DNA of 14,649 nucleotides from Clostridia bacterium. Its GTDB lineage: Bacteria; Bacillota_A; Clostridia; Oscillospirales; CAG-272. The translations under genes were made by a program, and so were the position numbers. Positions 5,980 through 13,961 of the stretch are shown here, piece after piece. The first letter of the stretch is position 1. Each line of letters begins with the position of its first letter. Location: assembly GCA_017626655.1 (NCBI GenBank), contig JAGAIH010000106.1, positions 1-14,649 on the forward strand. The letters run 5' to 3'. The notes under the pieces are model-generated. The model ran no database searches. It saw nothing but the letters and a program-made list of their open reading frames with translations, and was not told the DNA's origin.

Positions 5980-8607
5980 TCAGCGGCTCCCTCCTTTCTT
6001 TTTGACGCTGAAGAAGCTCTTGATGTCGCTCCATCGGAGCTTGCGGATGATGATGTCGATGACGTAGAGGGCTACGGCGGCGATCATCAGGGGGACGAGG
6101 TAACGGACGGTATAGGTCGCGACCTCCTTATCGTCGTTCTCCAGGGAGGGGATGGTCCCCTCGTAGACACCGCCTCGGTTGCGGATGGCGGCGTGGAGGG
6201 CGGCGGGATCAAAGACGGCGAACTGATCGTACTCGGGGGCGTAGCCTACGTGGAAGGCCGACTCGGACTCAAAGCTCTTGTCGGCGTAGGCGTAGGTGAC
6301 GTTGATGAGGTAGCGGCCCCGCAGAGGGGTCTCGAAGGCGTAGAAGTAGCGGGTGGAGTCGAATGTCAGGCGCTCGGTGACGGTGGAGCCGTCGGGGAGG
6401 GTGACCGTGACGTCGGTGGTGGCGAAGGGGTTGAGGGTCACGGGGATGATCTCCACGGTGGAGTGGGAGCCGTCGTAGGTGACGTCGATGGTGTAGGGGT
6501 AGTCCACCCGCTGGGCGGGGGTGTTTTCCACCAGGACGTTCTCAAAGAAGCGGTCGCCGCTCTCGTTCTCCCAGGTGGAGGCCCACTCACCCGTGAGGGT
6601 GGAGGTGAAGCTGGAGACCCGGCCGTTTCCGTAGGCCCAGTAGGCGTAAAGGGGGGCTTCCACGATATTGCCGCTGGTCTTGACGAAGTCCACCGTGAGG
6701 ACCGTAGTGGCCGAGGCTTTGGCTTTGGCGTAGGCGTAGCCCATGATATCGGGAACCGAGGCGATACCGCTCAGCACCGTGTCATGCTCTCTCTTGATGT
6801 GGACGGGGGTCTGTCCCTCGATGACCGATTGGGTCAGATCGTCGGCGATCTCGGAGAACATGATCTCCAGGAGGGACTCCTCGGTGATGATCTCGAAGTA
6901 GCTGCCTCCGCCCGCCTCGGCAATGCCCTGTAGGGTGGCCTTGCCCTCGTCGCGGGCGGCGGGGTGGATGACCGAGGTGGTGATGCCGTTGTCGTGGAGG
7001 CGCGTCACCACATCGGCGGGGGTATCGCTCTCCAGGGTGTAGGACATACCGTCCGAAATCAGCATGATCTGCTTATCGTCGTAGGCCATGTCGATCATCA
7101 GCTCTCCCGCCTTGTCCAGGGCGGTGCCGATGACAGTACCCTGGTAGGGCTGGATGTTATTGATGAGGGTGGCGATCTCCTCGCGGTGGACCGCCTTGAT
7201 GGGGGACTGGAGGACGTTGATCTCGCCCCAGAAGTTGACCACCATGACGTAGTCGTTATCGTCCAGCATATTCATGAGCTGGATGGCGGCCTGCTTGGCG
7301 ATCTTGAGGCGGGAGAAGTTTTGCATACTGCGGGAGGTGTCGATGACGATGGCGTAGAGTTTGGGATCCTGGTCGCTGTTGCCGTACTTGACGGGGAGCA
7401 TATCCTCCAGGGCTTGCAGGACGTTGTCCGACTTGTTCTGGATCTTGAGGTCGCCCAGAGTGACCAGGGATTTTCCGAAGCGGGAGACCACCTTCTCCAC
7501 GCCGTCGATGAAGGCGGTGTAGTTGTGGAGCTCGCGGATATCCACGTTTGAGATCATGATCTCATCGTACTTGCACAGCTCCTCCACGGTGCAGGGGACG
7601 TCGGGGTTGCCGATATAGGCGTCGATCTCGGCGCGGTCGCCGTAGAGCTGTTGTGCTTTTGCCAGGTCGGCCTCGTCGTTGGACACCAGAAGCACCTGCA
7701 AGCCCGCCACGATGGTCTGGGTGAAGTCGAAGGTGTTGTTGGTGGTGCAGTAGTCTCCATCGGCGGTGATGGCTACACGGTAATCGTAGCGGCCCGTGGA
7801 GCCTGTGGGGAGGTCGATGCTGATGATGTTGTAGCCCCTTTGGAGCTTGATGGCCTGGTTACTGACCCGCTCGCCCTCCACGTAGAGGACGGCGATGGCC
7901 CCCGTGTCGTAGCTGGACTGGATCAGGACCTCGGCGGTGGCCTCGTGGTTCATGTAGGTAGAGGGAGCGTACTCCACGTCTGAGAGCTGGATCTCCTTCT
8001 GATCCTCGGCCAGGTTGTTGTCCAGGTAGACGGCGTCGATGTAGATGCCCTCGGCGTAGACGTTCTCCACGGCGGCCACCAGCTTGCCGGCGGCGTCCTT
8101 GGCGGTTTCCTTACCGTCGGTCAGCACGATCATGCGCTTGATGACGCCCTCGTCGTACAGCCCCACGGCGTAGTCCAGGGCCTGGGCGATATCGGTGGCG
8201 CTGTTGTCCACGCCGCTTCCCTTCACCGAGGGGATGGTCTCGGCGTCGAAGTCGCAAAGGAGCTTGGAGTCCTTACCGAAGACCACCACGGCCAGCTTGG
8301 AGTTCTTGGGGAGCTTACTTTGGATCTCCCCGATATAGGCGTCCACCTTGTCCAGGTTGCGGTCGCCGGAGTAGGAGACGTCAGCCACCACGATGACCTG
8401 GGTCTCGGTCATGACCGTGGTATGGATCATGCCCGCCAGGGCCAGGATCACGCAGACCGAGATGATAATGTGGAGGGCCAGGGAGATGAAAACGCTCTTG
8501 TGGCGGTTCTCCTTGCGGATGGCGATGATGATGGGGATGATAATCGCCAGGAGCAGGGGGATGAGGAGGAGCAGCAGATAGGGATTATCGAAGCTGATAT
8601 TTTTCAT
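5980..8607 (-). CDS. Membrane protein with two VWA domains and a GATase1-like middle (BatA-like)
   Basis: This 875-residue protein has two N-terminal membrane spans (about 10-30 and 38-60) in BatA style. A first VWA domain follows (about 70-200) with MIDAS residues D76-V-S78-Y-S80 and TDG at 163-165. Then come a beta-sandwich segment (about 205-300) and a region resembling the class I glutamine amidotransferase-like fold seen in related VWA proteins (about 302-406). A second VWA domain (about 417-590) has D423-T-S425-R-S427-M and ISDG at 517-520. The segment YWAYGNGRVSSFTS (656-669) followed by EWASTW is typical of this family. A C-terminal span (about 834-854) ends in a basic tail. The bulk should face outward, and both metal sites look intact. 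The role is probably as a Mg-dependent adaptor with the MoxR ATPase; that is family knowledge plus context. The start overlaps the previous gene by 23 bases with only a weak ribosome site, suggesting coupled translation. Confidence 0.9.
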   Translation of the reverse strand: MKNISFDNPYLLLLLIPLLLAIIIPIIIAIRKENRHKSVFISLALHIIISVCVILALAGMIHTTVMTETQVIVVADVSYSGDRNLDKVDAYIGEIQSKLPKNSKLAVVVFGKDSKLLCDFDAETIPSVKGSGVDNSATDIAQALDYAVGLYDEGVIKRMIVLTDGKETAKDAAGKLVAAVENVYAEGIYIDAVYLDNNLAEDQKEIQLSDVEYAPSTYMNHEATAEVLIQSSYDTGAIAVLYVEGERVSNQAIKLQRGYNIISIDLPTGSTGRYDYRVAITADGDYCTTNNTFDFTQTIVAGLQVLLVSNDEADLAKAQQLYGDRAEIDAYIGNPDVPCTVEELCKYDEIMISNVDIRELHNYTAFIDGVEKVVSRFGKSLVTLGDLKIQNKSDNVLQALEDMLPVKYGNSDQDPKLYAIVIDTSRSMQNFSRLKIAKQAAIQLMNMLDDNDYVMVVNFWGEINVLQSPIKAVHREEIATLINNIQPYQGTVIGTALDKAGELMIDMAYDDKQIMLISDGMSYTLESDTPADVVTRLHDNGITTSVIHPAARDEGKATLQGIAEAGGGSYFEIITEESLLEIMFSEIADDLTQSVIEGQTPVHIKREHDTVLSGIASVPDIMGYAYAKAKASATTVLTVDFVKTSGNIVEAPLYAYWAYGNGRVSSFTSTLTGEWASTWENESGDRFFENVLVENTPAQRVDYPYTIDVTYDGSHSTVEIIPVTLNPFATTDVTVTLPDGSTVTERLTFDSTRYFYAFETPLRGRYLINVTYAYADKSFESESAFHVGYAPEYDQFAVFDPAALHAAIRNRGGVYEGTIPSLENDDKEVATYTVRYLVPLMIAAVALYVIDIIIRKLRWSDIKSFFSVKKKGGSR

Positions 8608-10171
8608 AACAGTACACCATCCAATCTGCCAGGAATATCACCAACAGGGTGATGAAGATGATCCACATGGGATCGAATTTGCCGTCAAAGCCGCCGCTTG
8701 TGGCCTCGCCCTGCAAGGCGACCGCGTCAAGGGTGACGGTGGGGTCACACTCGGCCTCCTTCATGGCAGACCAGATATAGAACTCTCTGGCAGAGCCCGA
8801 TACGGTCATGTTGACGGTATAGATGCCCACCTCGGTGAGGCGGAAGCTGTCGGAGGCGCCGTCGGTGTCCAGGTAGGTGACGTCGCCCGAGGGGGTCTCC
8901 ACGCGGATGCTCTCGCAGTTGGTGATGACGTTGACCGTGGCCAGCTCCCCGCACTCGTAGGTGGTGCGGTCGATCATATCGGGGAAGGAGAAGGCCAGGA
9001 GGTTGCGGATCAGGACGGTGTAGTCGTAGAGCAGGGGGAGGTTGGAGTCGTGGAGGTCGAAGGCGATGACCGCCTCGCGGTTGCCGAACTCGGTGACCCC
9101 CGCGAAGACCACGGGACTGCCCTTATAGGAGAGCAGGGTGGTGAAGTTTCTGTAGAAGCCGCACTTGACGTAGCGGGTGATGTAGATCTCCTTGCCGTTC
9201 ATGCCCTCGAGCAGGGTCTGGGTGGCGGAGGAGGAGGAGGTCGAGGGGGTGAGCAGCTCGGCCTTGGCCAGGCTGACGTCGCCCTGGACGGTGTAGCCCG
9301 CGCCCTCCACGTTGCCGTTGACGTTGACCATCCAGACGGTACCGTCGGTGGGGAGGGTCATATCCAGGGGGACCACGGTGTCGAAGACGTAGAGTCCGTA
9401 GCCCACGCGGCCGTCGTACTCCTCGGGGGTCATGACGTCGATGTTGGCATCCAGCTGACTGCGAAGGACCGATTCCAGGAAGAAGGGGCGCTCGCTGACC
9501 AGGAGGGTGTTGTAGGAGTTCTCGCTGGTGACGTTGTGGATGATGAACTCGTTATCCAGGGGTTGGGCATCGGTCTCGGCGATGCGGATCTTCACCGAGG
9601 AGAAGGACTTGGTCTCGGCGGAGAGGGAGAAGGGGGTAGGCTCGCCCGCCTTGACGTGGATGATCTTGGTCTCGGTAGAGTTCTCGGCTCCGTCCAGGTA
9701 GAGGGACAGGGTGAGATCTCTGTCGGATTCAAAGGAGTTGAGAAGCCCCGTGACGGTAAGGGTATCCCCCAGGTGGGTATGGGTGATGCCCGAGAGGCTG
9801 TAGTTGTCCACCTTGTTCGCGATATTGACCACTTCGATATTGTGGGCAGTGTCGTAATCGCTGTCGGTGACCAGGACGGTCTTCAGGGAGGTGTTCTCGT
9901 TGAAGTATCCCTGGGCGATGCCGATGGCGTCGGTGAGGTCCAGGGTGTTGTAGGCGGGCTGCAGCTCGTCCAGGAGGAGGAGGGCCTGTTCCTTGTCCTC
10001 GGTGCGCTCGTAGATGACGGCGGTGTTATCCCCCGCGTAGACCAGGGTGAAGATACTGCCGTCGATGGCACGGTCGATTCTCTCGCGGATGGCGGTCTTG
10101 GCGGCCTCGAAGCGGGTCATAGCCACAGGCTCCTCCCCTTCCTCGGGGACCAGGCCCGCGTCGGTCCGCAT
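8585..10171 (-). CDS. C-terminal part of the interrupted BatA/VWA protein
   Basis: This 528-codon open frame begins at an ATG that encodes the Met of the metal motif (SM of DxSxSM), so it is very unlikely to be a natural start. It carries the rest of the VWA domain, including LDLTDA (77-82, likely the MIDAS threonine) and LVTDSD (100-105, the later MIDAS aspartate). A long beta-rich region follows, then a Ser-rich patch in the middle, and a single C-terminal span (about 501-521, PMWIIFITLLVIFLADW) of the kind found at the end of BatA-like proteins. Reinitiation just after the TAG is conceivable, but no good ribosome site is seen and the product would lack its first VWA strand and membrane anchors. 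It ends in TAA, overlapping the start of the double-VWA gene by 23 bases. Confidence 0.7.
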   Translation of the reverse strand: MRTDAGLVPEEGEEPVAMTRFEAAKTAIRERIDRAIDGSIFTLVYAGDNTAVIYERTEDKEQALLLLDELQPAYNTLDLTDAIGIAQGYFNENTSLKTVLVTDSDYDTAHNIEVVNIANKVDNYSLSGITHTHLGDTLTVTGLLNSFESDRDLTLSLYLDGAENSTETKIIHVKAGEPTPFSLSAETKSFSSVKIRIAETDAQPLDNEFIIHNVTSENSYNTLLVSERPFFLESVLRSQLDANIDVMTPEEYDGRVGYGLYVFDTVVPLDMTLPTDGTVWMVNVNGNVEGAGYTVQGDVSLAKAELLTPSTSSSSATQTLLEGMNGKEIYITRYVKCGFYRNFTTLLSYKGSPVVFAGVTEFGNREAVIAFDLHDSNLPLLYDYTVLIRNLLAFSFPDMIDRTTYECGELATVNVITNCESIRVETPSGDVTYLDTDGASDSFRLTEVGIYTVNMTVSGSAREFYIWSAMKEAECDPTVTLDAVALQGEATSGGFDGKFDPMWIIFITLLVIFLADWMVYCYEKYQLR

Positions 10172-10177
10172 ACTGCC

Positions 10178-10465
10178 CTAGCCGTCCAGGATGAAGCAGT
10201 ATTCGTTGGCCGAGTCGGGGACCGTGATGATGGGGTGGGCGATGGCCAGGGAGATGAGGGTGACCGCCAGGATCTGGAGGATCAGGCTGATAATGCCCGC
10301 CAGGGGGCTGGGTCTGCGCTTCCGCTTGAGGAACCGCTCCGAGAGGGTCCAGAGGTAGGTAGACGCCACCGTCTGCTCGGTGTATTTGCTTTTGATTATG
10401 TAGACCAGGATCAGAATGGGAATTCCGATCAGGCCGAGTAATCCAAGAGGATAGAGAAAGCTCAC
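10178..10465 (-). CDS. N-terminal part of the interrupted BatA/VWA protein
   Basis: This 95-residue frame has the BatA (aerotolerance regulator N-terminal) layout. A hydrophobic segment begins SFLYPLGLLGLIGIPILIL, then a basic loop with KRKRR at 48-51, a second span (about 55-75) and the sequence SLAIAHPI that often ends this module. It continues into the first VWA strand, NEYCFILDG, and stops at TAG exactly where the metal-binding serine is expected. The start is GTG, inside a GTGA overlap with the stop of the DUF58 gene, preceded by a G-rich stretch about 9 bases away. As a separate product it would be only a membrane anchor without a folded VWA domain. Confidence 0.7.
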   Translation of the reverse strand: MSFLYPLGLLGLIGIPILILVYIIKSKYTEQTVASTYLWTLSERFLKRKRRPSPLAGIISLILQILAVTLISLAIAHPIITVPDSANEYCFILDG

Positions 10466-11346
10466 TGGAATACCCCCATATTGACTAATTTTTCAAAAAG
10501 GACGTCCTGCGGCTTGTCCTCGGCGGAGACCAGAAGGTAGTCGGCGCCGCGGGCATTGCAGTAGTCGCGGATGCGGCTCGTGGCGTACTCCAGAGCCCGC
10601 TTGTAGGCCTTGGCGATCTCGCGGTCGATGTCCTTGCGGTAGAAGAGGGCGGGGTTCTCGGAGTCGAAGAAGTGGACCTTGCCTCGATGCTGGGGCGTGA
10701 TCTCGGAGAGGGAGAGGATCTGGAGGCAGAAGACGTCCCGACGCTTACCGATGAGGTGGTCGATGGCAGCCTCGTAGTCGTTGTCGGTGAGGAAATCCGA
10801 GATGATGACCGACAGGCCGTCGCCGTAGCCCACGTTCTCGGGGACGATGGCCTCGCTGATGAAGCTGTCGCCGTCGAAGGTGATCTCCTCCAGCTTATTG
10901 ATGGAGGACAGGAAGGACTCCTTCCCTACCATACCGCGGATGATCTCGTGGACAGCCTTGTCCTTGATGACGTAGATGGACACCTTATCCATCTCGCAGA
11001 CAGACAGGTAGGCCAGGGTGGCGGCGTAGAGAAGGGCGCGCTCGGCCTTCCCCGGGTCGCCGTACTCCATGGAGCGGCTGGCGTCGATGTAAATGCGGGT
11101 GTGCATCTGGCGCTCGTCCAGGAAGAGCTTTAAGTAGAGCTTATCGAAGCGGGCGTAGGCGTTCCAGTCCAGCTTGGTGGTATCGTCTCCGTCCACGTAG
11201 TCGCGGTAATCGGCAAACTCACAGGAGGAGCCGTAGGTGCGGCTCTTGTGGTTGCCGCCGAACATACCCGCCACGTTGTTTTTCAGAAGCATCTGGAGAT
11301 TCTCGATCTGGGCCAGAAGCTCCTCGGTGATCTCAAACTTGGCCAT
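10462..11346 (-). CDS. DUF58 family protein with VWA-like metal motif
   Basis: This 294-residue protein has no membrane span and should be cytoplasmic. It shows the DUF58 signature at residues 39-61 (GSSCEFADYRDY, then DGDDTTKLDW), followed by AR and KLFLDE. A VWA-like half follows, with DASRSM at 88-93 as the metal-binding loop and ISDF at 182-185 for the later aspartate. DUF58 genes are regularly found next to MoxR ATPase genes and are thought to act as their partners; the biochemical role is poorly defined. The length is at the short end for the family, and it lacks the N-terminal membrane segments some members have. Its ATG overlaps the MoxR stop (TAATG), and its own stop overlaps the next start, so translation is likely coupled on both sides. 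Confidence 0.93.
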   Translation of the reverse strand: MAKFEITEELLAQIENLQMLLKNNVAGMFGGNHKSRTYGSSCEFADYRDYVDGDDTTKLDWNAYARFDKLYLKLFLDERQMHTRIYIDASRSMEYGDPGKAERALLYAATLAYLSVCEMDKVSIYVIKDKAVHEIIRGMVGKESFLSSINKLEEITFDGDSFISEAIVPENVGYGDGLSVIISDFLTDNDYEAAIDHLIGKRRDVFCLQILSLSEITPQHRGKVHFFDSENPALFYRKDIDREIAKAYKRALEYATSRIRDYCNARGADYLLVSAEDKPQDVLFEKLVNMGVFQ

Positions 11347-12338
11347 TACTTCTTGGTCTCCCCAACCAGCTTGGCGATGACGTCGTCCACGGTGAGCTTA
11401 TCGTTGATGGCGGTGTAGTTGATCTTGATACGGTGGCGCAGGACGGGGAGGGCCAGGGCCTTGATATCGTCATAGGAGACGTTGAAGTTGCCGTTCATGA
11501 GGGCACGGACCTTGGCGCAGGTGATGAGGGCCTGGGCGGCGCGGGGGGAGGCGCCGTACTTGATGTACTTCTTGGCGGTCTCGGGAGCGGAGGACAGCTC
11601 GGGATGGGTACCCGACACCAGGCGGACGGCGTAGTCCAGGACCTCGTCGATGACGGGCACCTGAGAGGCCAGCTCCCGCATCTCCAGGATATCGTGGCCG
11701 TCCATGGCCACCTCGGCGGTCTCGGCCATGGTGATCTGGGTCATCTTGACGATGTCCATCAGCTCCTTGTCCGAGGGGAACTTCATGATGAGCTTGAACA
11801 TGAAGCGGTCCATCTGGGCCTCGGGCAGGGGGTAGGTACCGTCCTGCTCGATGGGGTTCTCGGTAGCCAGGACGAAGAAGGGCTCCTCCAGCTTGTAGGT
11901 GTTGCCCGCGACGGTGACCTTATGCTCCTGCATGACCTCCAGCATGGCCGACTGGGTCTTGGGGGTGGCGCGGTTGATCTCGTCAGCCAGCACCAGGTTG
12001 GCGAAGATGGGGCCGCGGCGGAACTCGCTCTGCATATTGCCCTGCTCGTCCTTGCGCATGATCTCGGTACCCGTCACGTCGGAGGGCATGAGGTCGGGGG
12101 TGAACTGGATGCGGGAGAAGGGGAGGTTGAGGGTCTTACCCAGGGAGCGGACCAGACGGGTCTTACCAACACCGGGAACACCCTCCAAAAGGACGTTGCC
12201 CCCTGCGATGATGGCGATGATGACGTTATCCACCACCTCGTCCTGGCCAACCAGGTCGCGGCGGAGCTGGGTCTTGACGCTCTGTACAGCGGTATTGAAC
12301 TTTTGAACGCGCTCGGCGTTGACGTTTACGTTTTCCAT
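11346..12338 (-). CDS. MoxR-type AAA+ ATPase
   Basis: This 330-residue cytoplasmic ATPase has all the expected motifs: Walker A GVPGVGKT (53-60), Walker B LVLADE (115-120) followed by INRATPKTQSAMLE, sensor 1 ATENP (158-162), an arginine finger in AQMDRF (R178), and sensor 2 GASPRA (262-267). The length matches the MoxR family. MoxR proteins form rings and work with VWA-domain partners; characterised relatives help insert metals or assemble enzymes. Here it sits 44 bp after the first cistron, with AAAAGGAAAG before the ATG, and directly ahead of the DUF58 and BatA/VWA genes, the classic gene order. All catalytic residues are intact, so the ATPase should be active even if one of its VWA partners is broken. 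Confidence 0.95.
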   Translation of the reverse strand: MENVNVNAERVQKFNTAVQSVKTQLRRDLVGQDEVVDNVIIAIIAGGNVLLEGVPGVGKTRLVRSLGKTLNLPFSRIQFTPDLMPSDVTGTEIMRKDEQGNMQSEFRRGPIFANLVLADEINRATPKTQSAMLEVMQEHKVTVAGNTYKLEEPFFVLATENPIEQDGTYPLPEAQMDRFMFKLIMKFPSDKELMDIVKMTQITMAETAEVAMDGHDILEMRELASQVPVIDEVLDYAVRLVSGTHPELSSAPETAKKYIKYGASPRAAQALITCAKVRALMNGNFNVSYDDIKALALPVLRHRIKINYTAINDKLTVDDVIAKLVGETKK

Positions 12339-12382
12339 GGTATTCTTTCCTTTTCGTAAGTGATTCGGTATGGCCGTTCAGG

Positions 12383-13807
12383 TCAATCACCGTTGTTTTC
12401 TTTATTTTCAGAGCCGTTGAAGAGGATGGCGAAGTAGTCGTTGAGGGCTTCCTCCAGCTCGGGGGGGAGATTTCCGTCCACCAGGAGCTCGGAGATCTTG
12501 GCGTAGTAGCCGCCGATGACCTCGCCGTAGGTGACGTAGGCCTCGCGGTCGGGGTCGTAGACGGTATCGTCGGAGCCGAAGATCATCTCACCCGAGCCGA
12601 GACCGCCCGCGTGGATCTTGTCGAGATCGTCCTCGGGCTCGTAGTCCTCCTCGCGGCGGGGATCGTCGGGATCGTTGAAGATATGCTCGGGCACCTCGGA
12701 GGCCTTGATGCCGAAAATGGACAGGAGAGTGTAGATGGTATCGTCCTCCACCTCCTCGTTGACGGCCTGGATGTACAGGGCGCTGTTGAGGGCCTCCTCA
12801 GCCGCGGCGAAGAGGGTGTTCAGCTCATCCTCAACCACATCCTCGGGGAGGGCGGTGAGTCCCACCGTAAAGGACAGGAGGGCGATGTGGACCTCGTTCT
12901 CGGCATCCACACCCGAGAGAGTCAGAGCCTGGGTGATGCCCGTAGCCAGGGTGGCGGGGGATACCGACCCATCCGCGACAGCAGTCTTGGTGTCGTTCAT
13001 CCACTCACCGATCAGGAGGGCCTGGAGGGAGTCGATAGCACTGCCCAGGTCCTGGACCGCCTCCGAGGGGGAGACCAGCATGGTATCGGCCAGGATATCG
13101 TAGGTGTTATGCTCCGAGACCACGGTATGGATGCCCTCGATGCAGGAGATGACGGCCTCCTTCATGGCGGGCTCCTTCTTGATGCTTCCCAGCTTGATGA
13201 GCAGGCTCTCCAGCTGCTTGACCACGCCCTCCTTGGGCTCGGCCTCCATGTCGGAGGCTTTGACCTTCTCGATGAGGTCCTTCACCGCCTGGGTCTGCCA
13301 GGGGGTGATGGCGAAGTTGTTCTCAATGACGGGGGGCGGCTCGGGGGGCTGCTTGGCGGGGACCATGACGACGCCCCCGAAGGTCAGGATCGCCACCACG
13401 GGGATCAGGACAAAGAGCCAGGTGCAGACACCCTTGACCTTGCGGCGGGGGGCCTCCCGCAGGATGCGGTCTGTGTCGGCTCTTTGCAGCTCGGCCATGG
13501 GGCTTGTGTCCTTGCGGAAGGCCAGCATGGTCTGGGTCTTCTCCCCCAGCTTCAGGTGCTTATCCACCCGTCGGGCGATGCGCTTCTTGGTGGGCAGGAG
13601 GATGAGCAGCATGATCAGCAGTCCTGCCGCCGCTACGATCCCGCCGTACAGGCTATATCCGATGAAGTCCGGCTCCTCCGCCGAGAGCTTGGCGATGAGC
13701 CACAGCACCGAGACGGTCAGCAGTCCCAGAGACAGGCCGAATATGACCGCTCGGACCACCGCTCCCACTCGGAGCTTTCGTTTGAATCTTGAGAATCCTT
13801 TTCCCAT
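12383..13807 (-). CDS. Membrane protein of unknown function, first gene of the MoxR/Bat operon
   Basis: I do not recognise a named family with certainty. The 474-residue protein has a basic N-terminus, two close membrane spans (about 15-39 and 51-72), a cytoplasmic loop of about 55 residues rich in Arg and Lys (KHLKLGEKTQTMLAFRKD at 83-100), and a third span (about 127-149). A Pro-rich linker KQPPEPPP (152-159) follows, then a mainly helical, acidic outer domain with weak coiled-coil character (about 170-365). The C-terminal part (about 378-465) contains a very acidic stretch, a Gly-rich GGLGSGEM and a conserved-looking VTYGEVIGGYYAKISELL helix. The layout recalls DUF4175-like proteins found with MoxR/Bat genes, by eye only. 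The start has AGAGG 6 bases upstream and lies about 73 bases below the predicted transcription start. It ends in TGA. Confidence 0.8.
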   Translation of the reverse strand: MGKGFSRFKRKLRVGAVVRAVIFGLSLGLLTVSVLWLIAKLSAEEPDFIGYSLYGGIVAAAGLLIMLLILLPTKKRIARRVDKHLKLGEKTQTMLAFRKDTSPMAELQRADTDRILREAPRRKVKGVCTWLFVLIPVVAILTFGGVVMVPAKQPPEPPPVIENNFAITPWQTQAVKDLIEKVKASDMEAEPKEGVVKQLESLLIKLGSIKKEPAMKEAVISCIEGIHTVVSEHNTYDILADTMLVSPSEAVQDLGSAIDSLQALLIGEWMNDTKTAVADGSVSPATLATGITQALTLSGVDAENEVHIALLSFTVGLTALPEDVVEDELNTLFAAAEEALNSALYIQAVNEEVEDDTIYTLLSIFGIKASEVPEHIFNDPDDPRREEDYEPEDDLDKIHAGGLGSGEMIFGSDDTVYDPDREAYVTYGEVIGGYYAKISELLVDGNLPPELEEALNDYFAILFNGSENKENNGD

Positions 13808-13886
13808 GAAATGCCTCTTTTCTTATGCGAAACGCGGTAAATCCTGCAAGAAAAACCAAAAAGCCCATATTACCGCATAATAATAT

Positions 13887-13915
13887 ATTATATACAATTG
13901 ATGGATATTTGTCAA
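13887..13915 (-). promoter_or_regulatory. Sigma-A type promoter of the MoxR/Bat/lipoprotein operon
   Basis: On the minus strand a perfect TTGACA (13915-13910) is followed by a 17-bp spacer and a perfect TATAAT (13892-13887), in a local AT-rich island within otherwise GC-rich DNA. Transcription should start near 13880, giving a leader of about 73 bases before the ATG at 13807. It sits between the terminator of the kinase gene and the first operon gene, exactly where an operon promoter is expected. Confidence 0.88.
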
Positions 13916-13935
13916 CCGCAAATGACAGAAATATA

Positions 13936-13952
13936 GTAAACGCTTTGTAAAC
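13936..13952 (-). promoter_or_regulatory. Possible regulator site: two direct repeats 11 bp apart
   Basis: On the minus strand GTTTAC occurs twice (13952-13947 and 13941-13936), 11 bp apart, giving TTTACA-N5-TTTACT. This spacing places both on the same DNA face and is the arrangement used by OmpR/PhoB-type response regulators such as PhoP of Bacillus. It lies about 20 bp upstream of the -35 box, a position suited to an activator. No regulator gene is in the window. The motif is short and could be chance in AT-rich DNA. Confidence 0.35.
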
Positions 13953-13961
13953 ACTTTGATA

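Larger units (their letters stand above)
8585..10465 (-). pseudogene. BatA-type VWA membrane protein gene interrupted by an in-frame TAG
   Basis: Taken as one 626-codon frame, this is a full BatA-like protein: two N-terminal membrane spans (about 5-24 and 55-75), a VWA domain, long beta-rich extracellular part and a C-terminal span (about 599-618 of the joined frame). Codon 96 (10180-10178) is TAG. The reading on both sides, FILDG-stop-GSMRTD, fits the VWA metal site DxSxS if the missing residue is serine; TCG to TAG is a single base change. No frameshift is present. The GTG start overlaps the DUF58 stop as GTGA, with a G-rich ribosome site. The gene is either a recent nonsense mutant, a sequencing or assembly error, or a case of stop readthrough. 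The first two are more likely, because no other gene here contains an in-frame TAG. Confidence 0.75.

Noticed and set aside
10178..10180. General reassignment of TAG to an amino acid in this organism
   Set aside because: Over roughly 4,500 codons of other genes there is no second in-frame TAG, whereas a reassigned code would be expected to use it repeatedly. A single mutation or error is simpler.
9050..10441. Plus-strand open frames of several hundred codons opposite the BatA, MoxR and first-cistron genes (for example here and at 11433-12359 and 12611-13792)
   Set aside because: They have the same Gly/Asp/Val/His-rich low-complexity composition and no recognisable motif, and the opposite strand encodes proteins with clear family signatures.
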